A stretch of 64,000 nucleotides of DNA from Pseudobacteriovorax antillogorgiicola (GTDB lineage: Bacteria > Bdellovibrionota_B > Oligoflexia > Oligoflexales > Oligoflexaceae): contig NZ_FWZT01000032.1 in assembly GCF_900177345.1 (NCBI RefSeq), forward strand, positions 16,482 through 80,481, given 5' to 3'. The notes under the pieces were generated by a model that saw nothing but the letters and a program-made list of their open reading frames with translations, was not told the origin of the DNA and did not search any database. Made by a program: the position numbers and the translations under genes. Shown piece after piece: positions 45,560-54,109 of this stretch; positions within the stretch are counted from its first letter, which is position 1; each line of letters begins with the position of its first letter.

Positions 45560-46809
45560 AAAAGCTAATCATACTATCGAGTATTCTGCTACTAGCCGTC
45601 ACACTTTCGTGTCAGTCTGAGCGTAACCATGCTGGTGTCGTTGAGAAGGAAGGAGGCCAACGCCCTTCAGATGACACTGAAGGAGTGCCTGGTTATCTGA
45701 TACACTGTTCGGAAATTTACACCCCGACGGACTTGAGTCCTGAAGGTGAAATAGGTTGTGTCCTAGCTGAGAGTGCGACGCCGAAATCCAAAGTTGTCCT
45801 AGAGAATGTTGCAGAGTCTTGGGTTTGGAAGGTACCTCTCGATTCCGAAGACGAAGGTAAGGTCACTCAACGTGATTTGCCAGCAGAGAATGACTATCAT
45901 GTTGCTTTTACAATTAAAGGAAATGACTTTCAAGACGCGGTAAGGCTCATGATGGCCATCGATGTGGTCTTCGAGGCTCAGTTTATTGGACAAGAAAGCA
46001 AGACTTCCGTGGTCGCGCCTTTGGATTCGGCCTTAGGAATCAACAAAGCTGTGAATGACAGAGTTTTGGCCCTGCAAGCTAGCTTTTCGAGCTATGACCC
46101 GTCGTTAGATCAAGTTGATGCTAGCTTCTCTGCATCTTATGATAGGTCGACGATTGATTTTACTGTCCATATTATGGTTGATGTGATTTTTAATCGGTTT
46201 GCTAGTTTAAACTGGTGCCACAGCTTAGACGAGCTCGCGCATCAGATGGAGTTATTCACGCCACCATTAATTACTCCAGCAGCTTCGAATCAGGCCTTGA
46301 TAGACTCGGTGAACGAGGCAGTTGTTGATTTAAAAAGTCAGGGTCAATGCGATCGATCGACCGCGAGCTTTCCATTTGAGGCTTCGCAGTTGCTAGGTGA
46401 TGCAAGCCAGGGTCTTGTTTCCAGTCCTGTGATTACTCACCACGGAGTGGTTTGGGACGCCTTTGAAAAAGACGGTCAGCCTCTTCATACGCTCTACAGC
46501 TCGACCAGTATTCAAAACGTCACTGAGAACTATTTGTTCTGTAAGGCCGACTTTTCAACAACAATCTTAGAGGCAGGTGAGGAAAAGCCTGGTCCTACGA
46601 TAACATACCCAGATTTCAGCACTTCGATATTTTTAGTTCCACAAAGCCAAGGTTTTTATAGCCATCGACTCATGTCGGCTTCATTTGAGCGCTTTCAATT
46701 GCTTGATGAATCGCAGTCATTTGTTCCAGAAAAATCTTCTGTCGAGATCAACTGCCAGATCTGTTTGGATGCTGATTTTCAAGTGTGTCTCGATCAGACT
46801 GATATATAG
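45556..46809 (+). CDS. Lipoprotein of unknown function, third of a three-gene cluster
   Basis: The start is probably the TTG at 45556, which overlaps the previous TGA and gives LKKLIILSSILLLAVTLSCQ, a lipoprotein signal ending in LSC. The mature 400 residues are secreted and contain regular cysteine pairs (C-x-E at 57, CVLA, CHSL, CDRS, CKAD and a final CQICLDADFQVC). No domain was recognised. With the two preceding genes it forms a tightly coupled operon of two lipoproteins and one cytosolic helical protein. It may be part of an envelope system; this is only an inference. Confidence 0.65.
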   Translation: MKKLIILSSILLLAVTLSCQSERNHAGVVEKEGGQRPSDDTEGVPGYLIHCSEIYTPTDLSPEGEIGCVLAESATPKSKVVLENVAESWVWKVPLDSEDEGKVTQRDLPAENDYHVAFTIKGNDFQDAVRLMMAIDVVFEAQFIGQESKTSVVAPLDSALGINKAVNDRVLALQASFSSYDPSLDQVDASFSASYDRSTIDFTVHIMVDVIFNRFASLNWCHSLDELAHQMELFTPPLITPAASNQALIDSVNEAVVDLKSQGQCDRSTASFPFEASQLLGDASQGLVSSPVITHHGVVWDAFEKDGQPLHTLYSSTSIQNVTENYLFCKADFSTTILEAGEEKPGPTITYPDFSTSIFLVPQSQGFYSHRLMSASFERFQLLDESQSFVPEKSSVEINCQICLDADFQVCLDQTDI

Positions 46810-46829
46810 GCTGAGTTCACTCAGTCATT

Positions 46830-46852
46830 CGTTTTCCTAATCCTGGAAAACG
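46830..46852 (+). terminator. Hairpin after the three-gene cluster
   Basis: CGTTTTCC, loop TAATCCT, GGAAAACG: a perfect 8-bp stem, preceded by a second small hairpin CTGAG-TTCA-CTCAG (46811-46824). No T tract follows, so it may act in mRNA ends rather than as a classical terminator. Confidence 0.4.
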
Positions 46853-47044
46853 ACCCCTCTATTTCGTTTATAACTCCTTTCCATGCGCTGCTTCATGCCG
46901 TATCTTCTGGCAAAAATAGCTCTTTTGGTGATATTCCTGTTATCATAAGATCGTTATTTAGGCTGGACCGTCGACTTTTAACGCCGTCGCGCCATATAAT
47001 ACGCCTAAAAGGCTAGAAAAGTTGAATGCAATGGAGTCAGTACC

Positions 47045-48946
47045 TTGGTCGCTACAGCAAGTCAAAACATCCCGAATGAAGTAGAAATCGAGTATCAGAA
47101 CCTGGTTGAGATGCAGGAGCGATCTTGCGTTCGCTGGGGTAAAAAAACCATGTTTGGTACCAAGAGAGATGGCGAGTGGGTCTGGATTAATTTTGACGAT
47201 TTTGCAGAACTGGTGAAGCACGTGCGTGGTGGTCTTCAAGCTCTCAACATTGAGCCTGGGGATAAGGTGGGGATCATCTCGCGGAACTGCGTTGAGTGGG
47301 CTGTGGTCTGCTATGCATCTCTCGGTTTGGGAGCTGCCATTGTGCCAATGTATGAGTCTCAAAGCAGTGCCGATTGGGAATACATCATCAATCACAGCGG
47401 TGTGAAAGTCGTTTTTACGCAGAACTCGGTGATCTTTGATGTGATTGAGAAGGCGAAGTCGAAACTCCCTCATGTTAAGGGGTTGGTTAATATGACGGGG
47501 AGCGTTCAGGATAAGCGTAGCTTTATCCACCTTCTCGAATCCGGTAAATCATCACCCGTGGAAAGCTATGCAGGTGCCTTAGAAGACCTGGCCTTGGTTA
47601 TTTATACCTCAGGTACAACAGATAAACCCAAAGGGGTCATGCTGAGCCATAGAAATGTACTTTCTCAGGCACTGGCCTTAGAAAACGATTATAGTTTTAG
47701 TCCCGAGGAGCGAACGCTTTCATTTTTACCGTGGGCTCACGTTTTTGGGCAAGGAGGTGAGCTGCATGCTTTGATCCAATTGGGCTATTCTACCGCCTTT
47801 GCTGAAGGTGTTCCCCAGATTGTACAGAACTTGTCCGAAGTGAAGCCGACGATGCTGATGTCAGTGCCTCGGATATTTAATCGCATCTATGACTCAATCC
47901 AAGGCAAGATAACCCATAGCCCGTGGCCGATTCGATACATCTATCACCGAGGGATGGATGCTGCAGCCAAGATAAAAAATAATGAGTCTTTAGATATGGC
48001 TGAGAAGGTCTTGTATAAGCTGGCTGATATTCTGATCTTCAGCAAAGTTCGGGCGAAATTTGGTGGTCATCTCAAATATGCAGTTTCCGGTGGAGCTGCA
48101 CTGGATCCAGAGGTGGCGCACTTCATGGATCGTCTTGGGATCACTGTATACGAGGGCTATGGGCTTACAGAAACGAGTCCGATGATTTCCACCAATAGCC
48201 CGTCTCATATGAAGATCGGGACAGTGGGTAAGCCCGTGTATGGCGTTCAGGTTAAGCTAGATAGCAGTCAGCTAGGAGAAACAAAAAACTCTCATGATGG
48301 TGAGATTGTTTGCTATGGACCCAATGTCATGCAAGGGTACTTAGGTGATGAAGAAGCCACTAAAAAAGCTTTTACAGAAGATGGCGGGCTCCGTACCGGT
48401 GATGTTGGACATTTTGATGATGAAGGTTTTCTTGTGATAACTGGTCGCATCAAGGAACAGTACAAACTTCAGAATGGCAAGTGGGTGGTACCCAGTCCCA
48501 TAGAAGACAAGCTTGCTCTCAGCCCGTATGTGGGAGCTGCGATGGTGTATGGGAATCAGAGGGAGTATAACATTGCGATTCTTTCCGTAAATCTTGATGA
48601 AGTTGTAACCTACGCTGTAAAGCGCGGCATTCAGTTTCGCAATTCCGATAAACCAGAGCCATCCGAAATACAAATGACCCTATCCCACCCAACGATTCAA
48701 GATCTTTTTGAGACAGTTTTGAATAAGCAAACGGAGTCTTGCCGAGAATACGAAAAGCCGCGAAAATTCGTGCTTAGTTCAGAAGAGTGGAGTCCTGGTA
48801 CCGGCCTAACGACCCAAACCTTTAAGTTAAAGAGAATGGCCATTGCCGCTCGGTATGCCGATCAAATAGACCGTCTTTTTTCTGAAGATGATGTGTTTGC
48901 TTATTCAAATCACGCGATTTTCAAGGGGCAAGGGGCGGGAACTTAG
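47045..48946 (+). CDS. Long-chain fatty acid-CoA ligase (AMP-binding)
   Basis: An ANL-superfamily adenylate-forming enzyme, 633 residues. Motifs are the P-loop YTSGTTDKPKGVMLSHRNV, YGLTETSPM and LRTGDVGHFDDEGFLVITGR. The length and the long insert near LPWAHVFGQGGELHALIQ fit long-chain acyl-CoA synthetases of the FAA/LC-FACS type. It activates fatty acids to acyl-CoA. The frame starts at a TTG with TGGAG upstream (47045); no downstream ATG gives a better start before the conserved region. It is followed by a hairpin and by a convergent gene. Confidence 0.9.
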   Translation: MVATASQNIPNEVEIEYQNLVEMQERSCVRWGKKTMFGTKRDGEWVWINFDDFAELVKHVRGGLQALNIEPGDKVGIISRNCVEWAVVCYASLGLGAAIVPMYESQSSADWEYIINHSGVKVVFTQNSVIFDVIEKAKSKLPHVKGLVNMTGSVQDKRSFIHLLESGKSSPVESYAGALEDLALVIYTSGTTDKPKGVMLSHRNVLSQALALENDYSFSPEERTLSFLPWAHVFGQGGELHALIQLGYSTAFAEGVPQIVQNLSEVKPTMLMSVPRIFNRIYDSIQGKITHSPWPIRYIYHRGMDAAAKIKNNESLDMAEKVLYKLADILIFSKVRAKFGGHLKYAVSGGAALDPEVAHFMDRLGITVYEGYGLTETSPMISTNSPSHMKIGTVGKPVYGVQVKLDSSQLGETKNSHDGEIVCYGPNVMQGYLGDEEATKKAFTEDGGLRTGDVGHFDDEGFLVITGRIKEQYKLQNGKWVVPSPIEDKLALSPYVGAAMVYGNQREYNIAILSVNLDEVVTYAVKRGIQFRNSDKPEPSEIQMTLSHPTIQDLFETVLNKQTESCREYEKPRKFVLSSEEWSPGTGLTTQTFKLKRMAIAARYADQIDRLFSEDDVFAYSNHAIFKGQGAGT

Positions 48947-48949
48947 GCA

Positions 48950-48966
48950 AGGGGCAAAAAGCCCCT
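48950..48966. terminator. Short GC hairpin between convergent genes
   Basis: AGGGGC-AAAAA-GCCCCT lies just after the acyl-CoA ligase stop; further on, T8 (about 48999-49006) follows a six-base stem but lies inside the 3' end of the convergent gene. It may serve both strands. Confidence 0.45.
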
Positions 48967-48986
48967 CCCTGATTGATTCTCATTGG

Positions 48987-49952
48987 CTAAGAGTCATTGT
49001 TTTTTTTCATCTGTGCCTTCATGGTCTCTTCGTCGCGACTTTGTACCTGGGCTTTTGTGTAACCACATGCGTCACCTGGCTTTTTCTTGACTCTTGGTGC
49101 ATCGTTTATACAAACCATAGCAGATTGATCTTCAGTCTTTGGAGTTGCAGCGATCTCATCAAGAAGTGAGAACGCTTCACCAGTTAGCTTATCTTTCTTG
49201 TCCCCTTCCGACTTACAAAGCATTGCGACAGCCAGCATCATCTTTGAACAGGCTCCATCAGCTCCAGTGAAGCCTAGGGATTCACGGTGCATGGCCACTG
49301 CTTTATCAATGTCTCCGGAAAATCCGAAAAACCATCGAAGAAGAAAGAAGTCTGGAACGACTCGATAAAAGATTCCAAGAGCATATCGCACGATTCCTTG
49401 TAGGGAATAGCCGTCCTTAAAAATGTACTCTTGATCAGAGTCATAGACTTCTAACCAGGTGTTAAGGACAAGCTTGCCCTTGCCAAGGGATGCCATAACG
49501 CCATCTATCGTGCCGATTTTGGCAATGGCGCTGGCATAGAAGAACTTGCAAACTGCTAGATCAGGCTGAAGATTCAGACATTTTTTGGAGTAATCCCGAG
49601 CTTCCGCCAGTTGGGCACGAGTCCGTTTTAAGCTAGCCTTGTCTTGGGCGCTTTGAGTTTCCCCAATCTGCATCAGGGTGCTCGCATAGAGCCAGTGACC
49701 ATCGGCCCACTTGGGGTTCGCATCGAGTATGGGTTTTACCAGTTTAAGTTTTTTGTCCAAGATTTCCTTGGTATAGCCGGTGGTTCGCCCCTTCTTTCCG
49801 AGAGCTTCCCACTCCTGCCAGGCCTTGGCTTTAGCCTCGAAGGGGCTAAAATCGGGCTTGTAGATTTTATAGTCTGTACCAGCTAAGGCACTAAAATGAT
49901 GGGTAGGTGTTAGTCCTATCCCCATCCATAATGCTAGCAAGGCTCGTTTCAT
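48987..49952 (-). CDS. Exported helical-repeat protein of unknown function
   Basis: 321 residues with a Sec signal peptide (MKRALLALW, cleavage after SALA). The mature part is a chain of helical pairs with TPR-like features: ILDANPKWADGHWLYASTLMQIGE, LAEARDYSKKCLNLQPDLAVCKFFYASAIAKIG and GDIDKAVAMHRESL. This resembles the periplasmic TRAP-transporter TatT-like or tetratricopeptide lipoproteins, but no transporter is nearby. Start at 49952 (GGAG eight bases upstream) preferred over an in-frame ATG further up. The tail is lysine-rich (KKNND). Confidence 0.7.
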   Translation of the reverse strand: MKRALLALWMGIGLTPTHHFSALAGTDYKIYKPDFSPFEAKAKAWQEWEALGKKGRTTGYTKEILDKKLKLVKPILDANPKWADGHWLYASTLMQIGETQSAQDKASLKRTRAQLAEARDYSKKCLNLQPDLAVCKFFYASAIAKIGTIDGVMASLGKGKLVLNTWLEVYDSDQEYIFKDGYSLQGIVRYALGIFYRVVPDFFLLRWFFGFSGDIDKAVAMHRESLGFTGADGACSKMMLAVAMLCKSEGDKKDKLTGEAFSLLDEIAATPKTEDQSAMVCINDAPRVKKKPGDACGYTKAQVQSRDEETMKAQMKKNNDS

Positions 49953-50173
49953 AGGTGTCGCTCCGCGTACTTGTTTTGTTTGGCACACCTTGATTCGGCT
50001 CATATTTCTGCAAATCAATGAAAATTGGAATAAAATGTAATAAGTTGAATATAATTAGTGTGTTAATTCGGTGGCTGGCGAGGGATTACTGAGTCTTTTT
50101 GATGTGTTTGATCGCCAAGTGTCTCTTTCGGAGGAGAAGCTGGATTTAAAGCGTCTTTCCGACAGGAATTCCA

Positions 50174-50200
50174 TTGATTTTTGCCGCCGCTTCGTATAAT
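50174..50200 (+). promoter_or_regulatory. Candidate rpsD promoter
   Basis: TTGATT (50174-50179) and TATAAT (50195-50200), spaced 15 bases. The -10 is perfect; the spacing is short. Confidence 0.5.
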
Positions 50201-50245
50201 TACGGTCCGTTGACTTTGAAATCGTAGAGTATCAAGAGGTTATTA

Positions 50246-50857
50246 ATGGCTCGATACAGCGGCCCTCGTCTCAGAATCATGAGGGCACTCGGTGTTCAGC
50301 TTCCAGGTCTTTCTCGTAAGCAATGGGATGCTAGAAAACCATACCCACCAGGGATGCACCACGGACGTCATAGAAAAAAACTTAGCGTCTTCGGCACTCA
50401 GTTGCAAGAAAAGCAAAAGCTTCGCTTCAACTATGGTTTGGGTGAAAAACAATTCCGTCGCGTAGTGGCAATGTCTTTCCAGAAGCGCGGAAACCCCGGT
50501 GAAAACCTTCTTCAGTTCTTGGAGCGTCGTCTAGACAACGCCATCTTCAGAGCAGGTTTCGCACCAACAATTCCAGCTGCTCGTCAGCTCGTTGTTCACG
50601 GCCACGTTCGTATCAACGGAAAGCGTGTTAACAAGCCTTCGTTCCTCATCAAAGCAGGACACGAAATCAGTCTTTCTGAAAAGGCTTCTAAGTTTACACA
50701 CGTTGAAGCGTCTCTCGAAAACCCAGCCATCGTTCGACCTGAGTGGCTAGGTGTGGATGCAGCAAAGAAAACTGCTTCAGTAGTTGCTGTTCCTGATCAC
50801 GAGTCGGTTCCATTCCCAATTGAAATCAATCATATTGTGGAATTCTACTCCAAATAG
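50246..50857 (+). CDS. rpsD: 30S ribosomal protein S4
   Basis: S4 binds 16S rRNA and is an early assembly protein. It has 203 residues without the zinc-binding CxxC motif of the other S4 form: GPRLRIMRALGVQLPGL, HHGRHRKKLSVFGTQLQEKQKLRFNYGL and the S4 RNA-binding domain ERRLDNAIFRAGFAPTIPAARQLVVHGHVRINGKRVNKPS. AAGAGG lies six bases before the ATG. It is solitary here; it is often in the alpha operon beside rpsK and rpoA. An accessory island begins within 250 bases of its stop. Confidence 0.97.
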   Translation: MARYSGPRLRIMRALGVQLPGLSRKQWDARKPYPPGMHHGRHRKKLSVFGTQLQEKQKLRFNYGLGEKQFRRVVAMSFQKRGNPGENLLQFLERRLDNAIFRAGFAPTIPAARQLVVHGHVRINGKRVNKPSFLIKAGHEISLSEKASKFTHVEASLENPAIVRPEWLGVDAAKKTASVVAVPDHESVPFPIEINHIVEFYSK

Positions 50858-51097
50858 ACATAGTTTATTTGGCATATTATGGGAATATATTCGTAAGCTT
50901 ATCGGAAAACCTGGTCAAAATTTGGTCAAAAAACCGATTTAACTTTGTTTTTCAGTAGCTTACGACTATCAGCTAGGTCTGTTTCAGAAATTTAGCTCCG
51001 TTTTTTGTCAAAAAGCTTCTGTCCGTTTGGAAAAGCTCCGAAATGGTGTCATCGGATGAATGTTATGTTCATCTTGGCACTGTTGAGGAGTTTTAAT
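50858..51097. other. Gap at the left boundary of the accessory island
   Basis: 240 bases between rpsD and the first integrase piece without gene content. It contains a direct repeat TGGTCAAAA (50912-50920 and 50923-50931) framed by an inverted pair ATCGG (50901-50905) and CCGAT (50934-50938). The repeats could be an integrase arm or attachment site, but without the other island end in the window this cannot be confirmed. Confidence 0.35.
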
Positions 51098-51918
51098 TTG
51101 TCTACTGTATTCAAAAACGTCCGTACCCCAGCCTCCAAGAAATTTCACTCCCTTGGCTATTATAAGCGCCGCATCGAAGTCATCGTCCCAAAACGTGGCA
51201 AAGACAAAGGTAAGATCAAAATCGTCTACGAAAGTCCTGTAGCCCGACGCAATGTAACCCTATTAGCTCCGATCAAGCAATCTCATAAAACATTCTCAGA
51301 TGAATCTGAAGCTAGGAAATATATCCGTGAAGAATTGCGGGAGGAGGTTCGTCAGCAGCATGAGCTAGCGACCAAGGCTCAAAAGTGGCAGTCTATTTCG
51401 GCTCTTATTGAGGTTGTCGAAAAGTTTAAAGAATACCTTGAAGCCAAGAATCCAGCGCGAGCAAAGGTTGATTATGATCATTTTGCCTCAACTCTAACTT
51501 ACTTTGTCGGAGAGATGGGAGACATGATATTAGGAAATGGCATGTTCATTCTTCAGGATTCTCAGATTGGCTATCATCGGTGGAAAGACCCCGAACCAAT
51601 GCATCTCCCATTGAATGGAGCACTTGTCGAGTTAAGCTGAACACTTATAATAAGTTTGTATCATGGGCCTTCTCACGAAAGCTTGTCCCACAAAGCACTC
51701 CAATCGTCTTAAAAAACCGGAAGCCTAAAGAAATTGATCCATCGGAATTGGTACAGAAAGAGCACCTCATAAAGTTCTATTTCAAGAAAGTGAAAAGGAA
51801 AAACGACGAGTATTACAGAATCCGATTTCCTTCTATTAAAACAGGTAATATTGAGACTTATCCTGCAAGCCAACACCCAAAAGTTTGCTACCAAAGACGA
51901 AGCTCGCGAGTGGGCTAA
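51098..51918 (+). pseudogene. Broken N-terminal piece of a tyrosine integrase
   Basis: Starts at the TTG 51098 (GAGGAG seven bases upstream). The first reading frame (to 51640) encodes an arm-binding-type domain (RYYKRRIE-like segment, VARRNVTLL, KTFSDESEARKYIREE) and part of a core-binding domain ending DPEPMHLPLNGALVEL. The sequence continues in the -1 frame as KLNTYNKFVSWAFSRKLV..., then a second arm-like segment (HLIKFYFKKVKRKNDEYYRIRF) up to 51918. At least one frameshift near 51630 is needed to join them. It lacks a catalytic domain. It is homologous to the start of the next gene, so it looks like a duplicated or decayed integrase. Confidence 0.7.
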
Positions 51919-53089
51919 TGAGAACTATGACAAGATTTTGGTTAGGGAACTTGAGTATCTTAAGAATCATGCATGGAGAGCTGAGGCAAATATTGTCAGA
52001 GCTGTAGAAGGATTTTTGAAATTTCGAAAAGAAATGAGGCCAAGAAGCTATCGCAACGACGTTTGGGCAATTGATATTATCATGTCCTTCTTCATTGGTG
52101 ACATTGGTATTAAAAATTTTGCCAAGTTTCACATCTACAACCAGAATTTGCTTGCCCACCTGATGGATGCTACTACAGCAAGAAACGAGCCTATATCCTA
52201 TAGCTCTGTTGGGAAATGCATAAACACCTATAACCAGTTTATGAAGTGGTTGCGGGCCAACTCGTATGTCTCTTCTCACGAAGTGGAGCGGTTAGAAATT
52301 CCTGAAAAACCTATTTCCGAAAGAGAAAGAGAAGAGTCTTGGCGAGAGGGTAGATACATAAGCCCCAATGAAATCAAAAAAATGGAGATGTGGTTACGGC
52401 AAAACAATAAAGGCCATATTGCAGATGCCATGATCTTGCAACACCACTTCTGTCTCAGGATAGGTGAATTGGTGACCATTTCTCCTAAAACTGTCAACCT
52501 GCTTACCAACGGCAATGAAAAGCTAAAAAACCAATTAAAAAACGAGGGCGAAACAGTCTATGGTTGGTTAGTTTTAACACATCAAGCTGAAAAACCAGCT
52601 TCTCTCAGAGATGGTGTTGATTTCAACAAGGTTTCCTTGAAATCAAGAAAGCTCATAGGCGGTGAGCGTGGGACTGAATTCTTGCCCATTCGAGACAAGC
52701 GTGTACTTGAGATATTGAAGAGGTTAGTGAAAGAAACTTTTGATCGATTTGATAATCTGCAAGGCCAAAGCCAACCGAAAACAGGTCAGGCGTATTCCGA
52801 TGATCTTGAAAACTATCCTCTGTTCCATGATATCCACTATACTCAGTATAACAATGAGCTAGCACTGGCAGCTTTTGAGTGTCAGGTTCGGTTTACTGGA
52901 TCGCATTCTTTGCGCCATAGCGGGATTACCGAGTGTTATGTTAAATACCTCAATGAGGCTATTTCCAAGAAGCTTGGGCGGCATCGTTCAGATAAGATTC
53001 ATGAGATCTATCTGCATATGGCAGCCAAGACTAAGAAAGAGGAAGATGATCTTTATAGTATTAGCCATTTACGGGACCTTCTTGGGTAG
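51851..53089 (+). CDS. Tyrosine-family site-specific integrase
   Basis: The catalytic part has the expected residues: Arg in HHFCLRIGELVTISPK, His-x-x-Arg in HSLRHSGITE and the nucleophile Tyr in KIHEIYLHM. The core-binding domain is SVGKCINTYNQFMKWLRANSYV. The open frame begins at a TTG (51851), but its true N-terminus seems to lie in the preceding frame (KKVKRKNDEYYRIRFPSIKTG), joined by a +1 shift near CCCAAAAG at 51873-51880. The catalytic half is intact, yet the mature protein may not be made from this copy. It probably moved the island that follows. Confidence 0.75.
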   Translation: MRLILQANTQKFATKDEAREWANENYDKILVRELEYLKNHAWRAEANIVRAVEGFLKFRKEMRPRSYRNDVWAIDIIMSFFIGDIGIKNFAKFHIYNQNLLAHLMDATTARNEPISYSSVGKCINTYNQFMKWLRANSYVSSHEVERLEIPEKPISEREREESWREGRYISPNEIKKMEMWLRQNNKGHIADAMILQHHFCLRIGELVTISPKTVNLLTNGNEKLKNQLKNEGETVYGWLVLTHQAEKPASLRDGVDFNKVSLKSRKLIGGERGTEFLPIRDKRVLEILKRLVKETFDRFDNLQGQSQPKTGQAYSDDLENYPLFHDIHYTQYNNELALAAFECQVRFTGSHSLRHSGITECYVKYLNEAISKKLGRHRSDKIHEIYLHMAAKTKKEEDDLYSISHLRDLLG

Positions 53090-53177
53090 ATCTTACCGTT
53101 TTTTTTGTTGGGCAGATTTAGCGCATGATACGATCAACCCCCAGATTCAGTCTGACTGTGTAGGTCACTCAGTCAGA

Positions 53178-54095
53178 CTAGTGACCTAAATTTTTGACTG
53201 ATAAATGCTCGAATGACGATAAATCATCCGAGAGGGCATAGATATCACCATACTTTATCTTCGGAAATTTTAAATTGATGGGCGGGATATTCCTTTTGCG
53301 CGCATTTTTCAAAGTTTGAGTGACCAGTTTCCAGGCTCCCTTTAATGTCACGATTCGATTGGAAATCGTTTCTGCGCTATCTTTTGTAAAGCATGCTGTT
53401 TTATATAGAGATCCCCTGAATGGTTTTCCAAATGTTGCTATTCGTGCGATGTCAGAGTCCACTAGGTCATCTCTGGCCCTGTATAAATCTTTCCGAATTT
53501 CTTCGACTGCTGTCCTGTTTACTTCGCTTACCCGATCGCTTCGAATAATTCCATCGGACAATCTATTGACAAGCTTTGCAATAGGGAAGTCAGTTCGAAT
53601 GTTGATAGCCATATATTGCAATAGTAAAAGGGTGATACTATCATTGAATTCTCGTCCATAGTCATGACATATTGCTCGATCCCAAGCCATTCTATCGAGC
53701 CATCTTTCACTTAGGTCTTGATGGTTAGAGAATATTTCAAGGCTTATAACTTCGTCGAAAATTTCTTGGCCTCTTGAGTGCAGGTAGGGCCTTTGGTTAT
53801 CAATTTTGTTCTGGATATCAAATTTAGACCTTTGGGATAGAATGTCCTGATATCTTCGCTTGACAGTCTCTAAAATCTCGTTGGGAGAATTGTCTCCAAA
53901 ATTCATAGTACCTAGTTCTTCTTGTGAGACTTTTGCTGGGGAAAAACCAAGAAATTCAAATAAGGTGAAATCGCTTACATGAAGTTGATTGTCGGAGTGC
54001 CCAAAAATCTCGTTTCGGAGCCTATCGAAAGCAGAACCATATTTAGACTTAGTCAGTACAGGTGAAAGTACGTTTTGATCAAGGTAGATTTCCAA
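53178..54095 (-). CDS. PIN-like protein, third gene of the HipBA module
   Basis: 305 residues starting MEIYLDQNVLSPVL, which resembles the first strand of PIN-domain nucleases (Y-L-D-x-N-V-L with the first acidic residue). Further acids occur at VSDFTLFEFLGFS and DLVDSDIARIATFG, where PIN proteins carry later metal ligands; the central region is helical. I infer a PIN-like fold and possibly an RNase role, with moderate certainty, since a full match is not possible by eye. It lies 14 bases after hipA in the same direction and likely belongs to its operon. Confidence 0.55.
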   Translation of the reverse strand: MEIYLDQNVLSPVLTKSKYGSAFDRLRNEIFGHSDNQLHVSDFTLFEFLGFSPAKVSQEELGTMNFGDNSPNEILETVKRRYQDILSQRSKFDIQNKIDNQRPYLHSRGQEIFDEVISLEIFSNHQDLSERWLDRMAWDRAICHDYGREFNDSITLLLLQYMAINIRTDFPIAKLVNRLSDGIIRSDRVSEVNRTAVEEIRKDLYRARDDLVDSDIARIATFGKPFRGSLYKTACFTKDSAETISNRIVTLKGAWKLVTQTLKNARKRNIPPINLKFPKIKYGDIYALSDDLSSFEHLSVKNLGH

Positions 54096-54109
54096 TAGTA
54101 GGTCTCTAG

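Noticed and set aside
46958..47530. Minus-strand ORF of 190 codons opposite the acyl-CoA ligase
   Set aside because: It is an antisense shadow of the ligase start, without a ribosome site or recognisable domain.
51590..51660. Programmed -1 frameshift joining the two integrase pieces
   Set aside because: No X-XXY-YYZ slippery heptamer or strong downstream structure was seen; ordinary mutation is simpler.
51836..52279. Minus-strand ORF of 147 codons opposite the integrase
   Set aside because: Shadow frame inside the integrase; composition and lack of a ribosome site argue against a gene.
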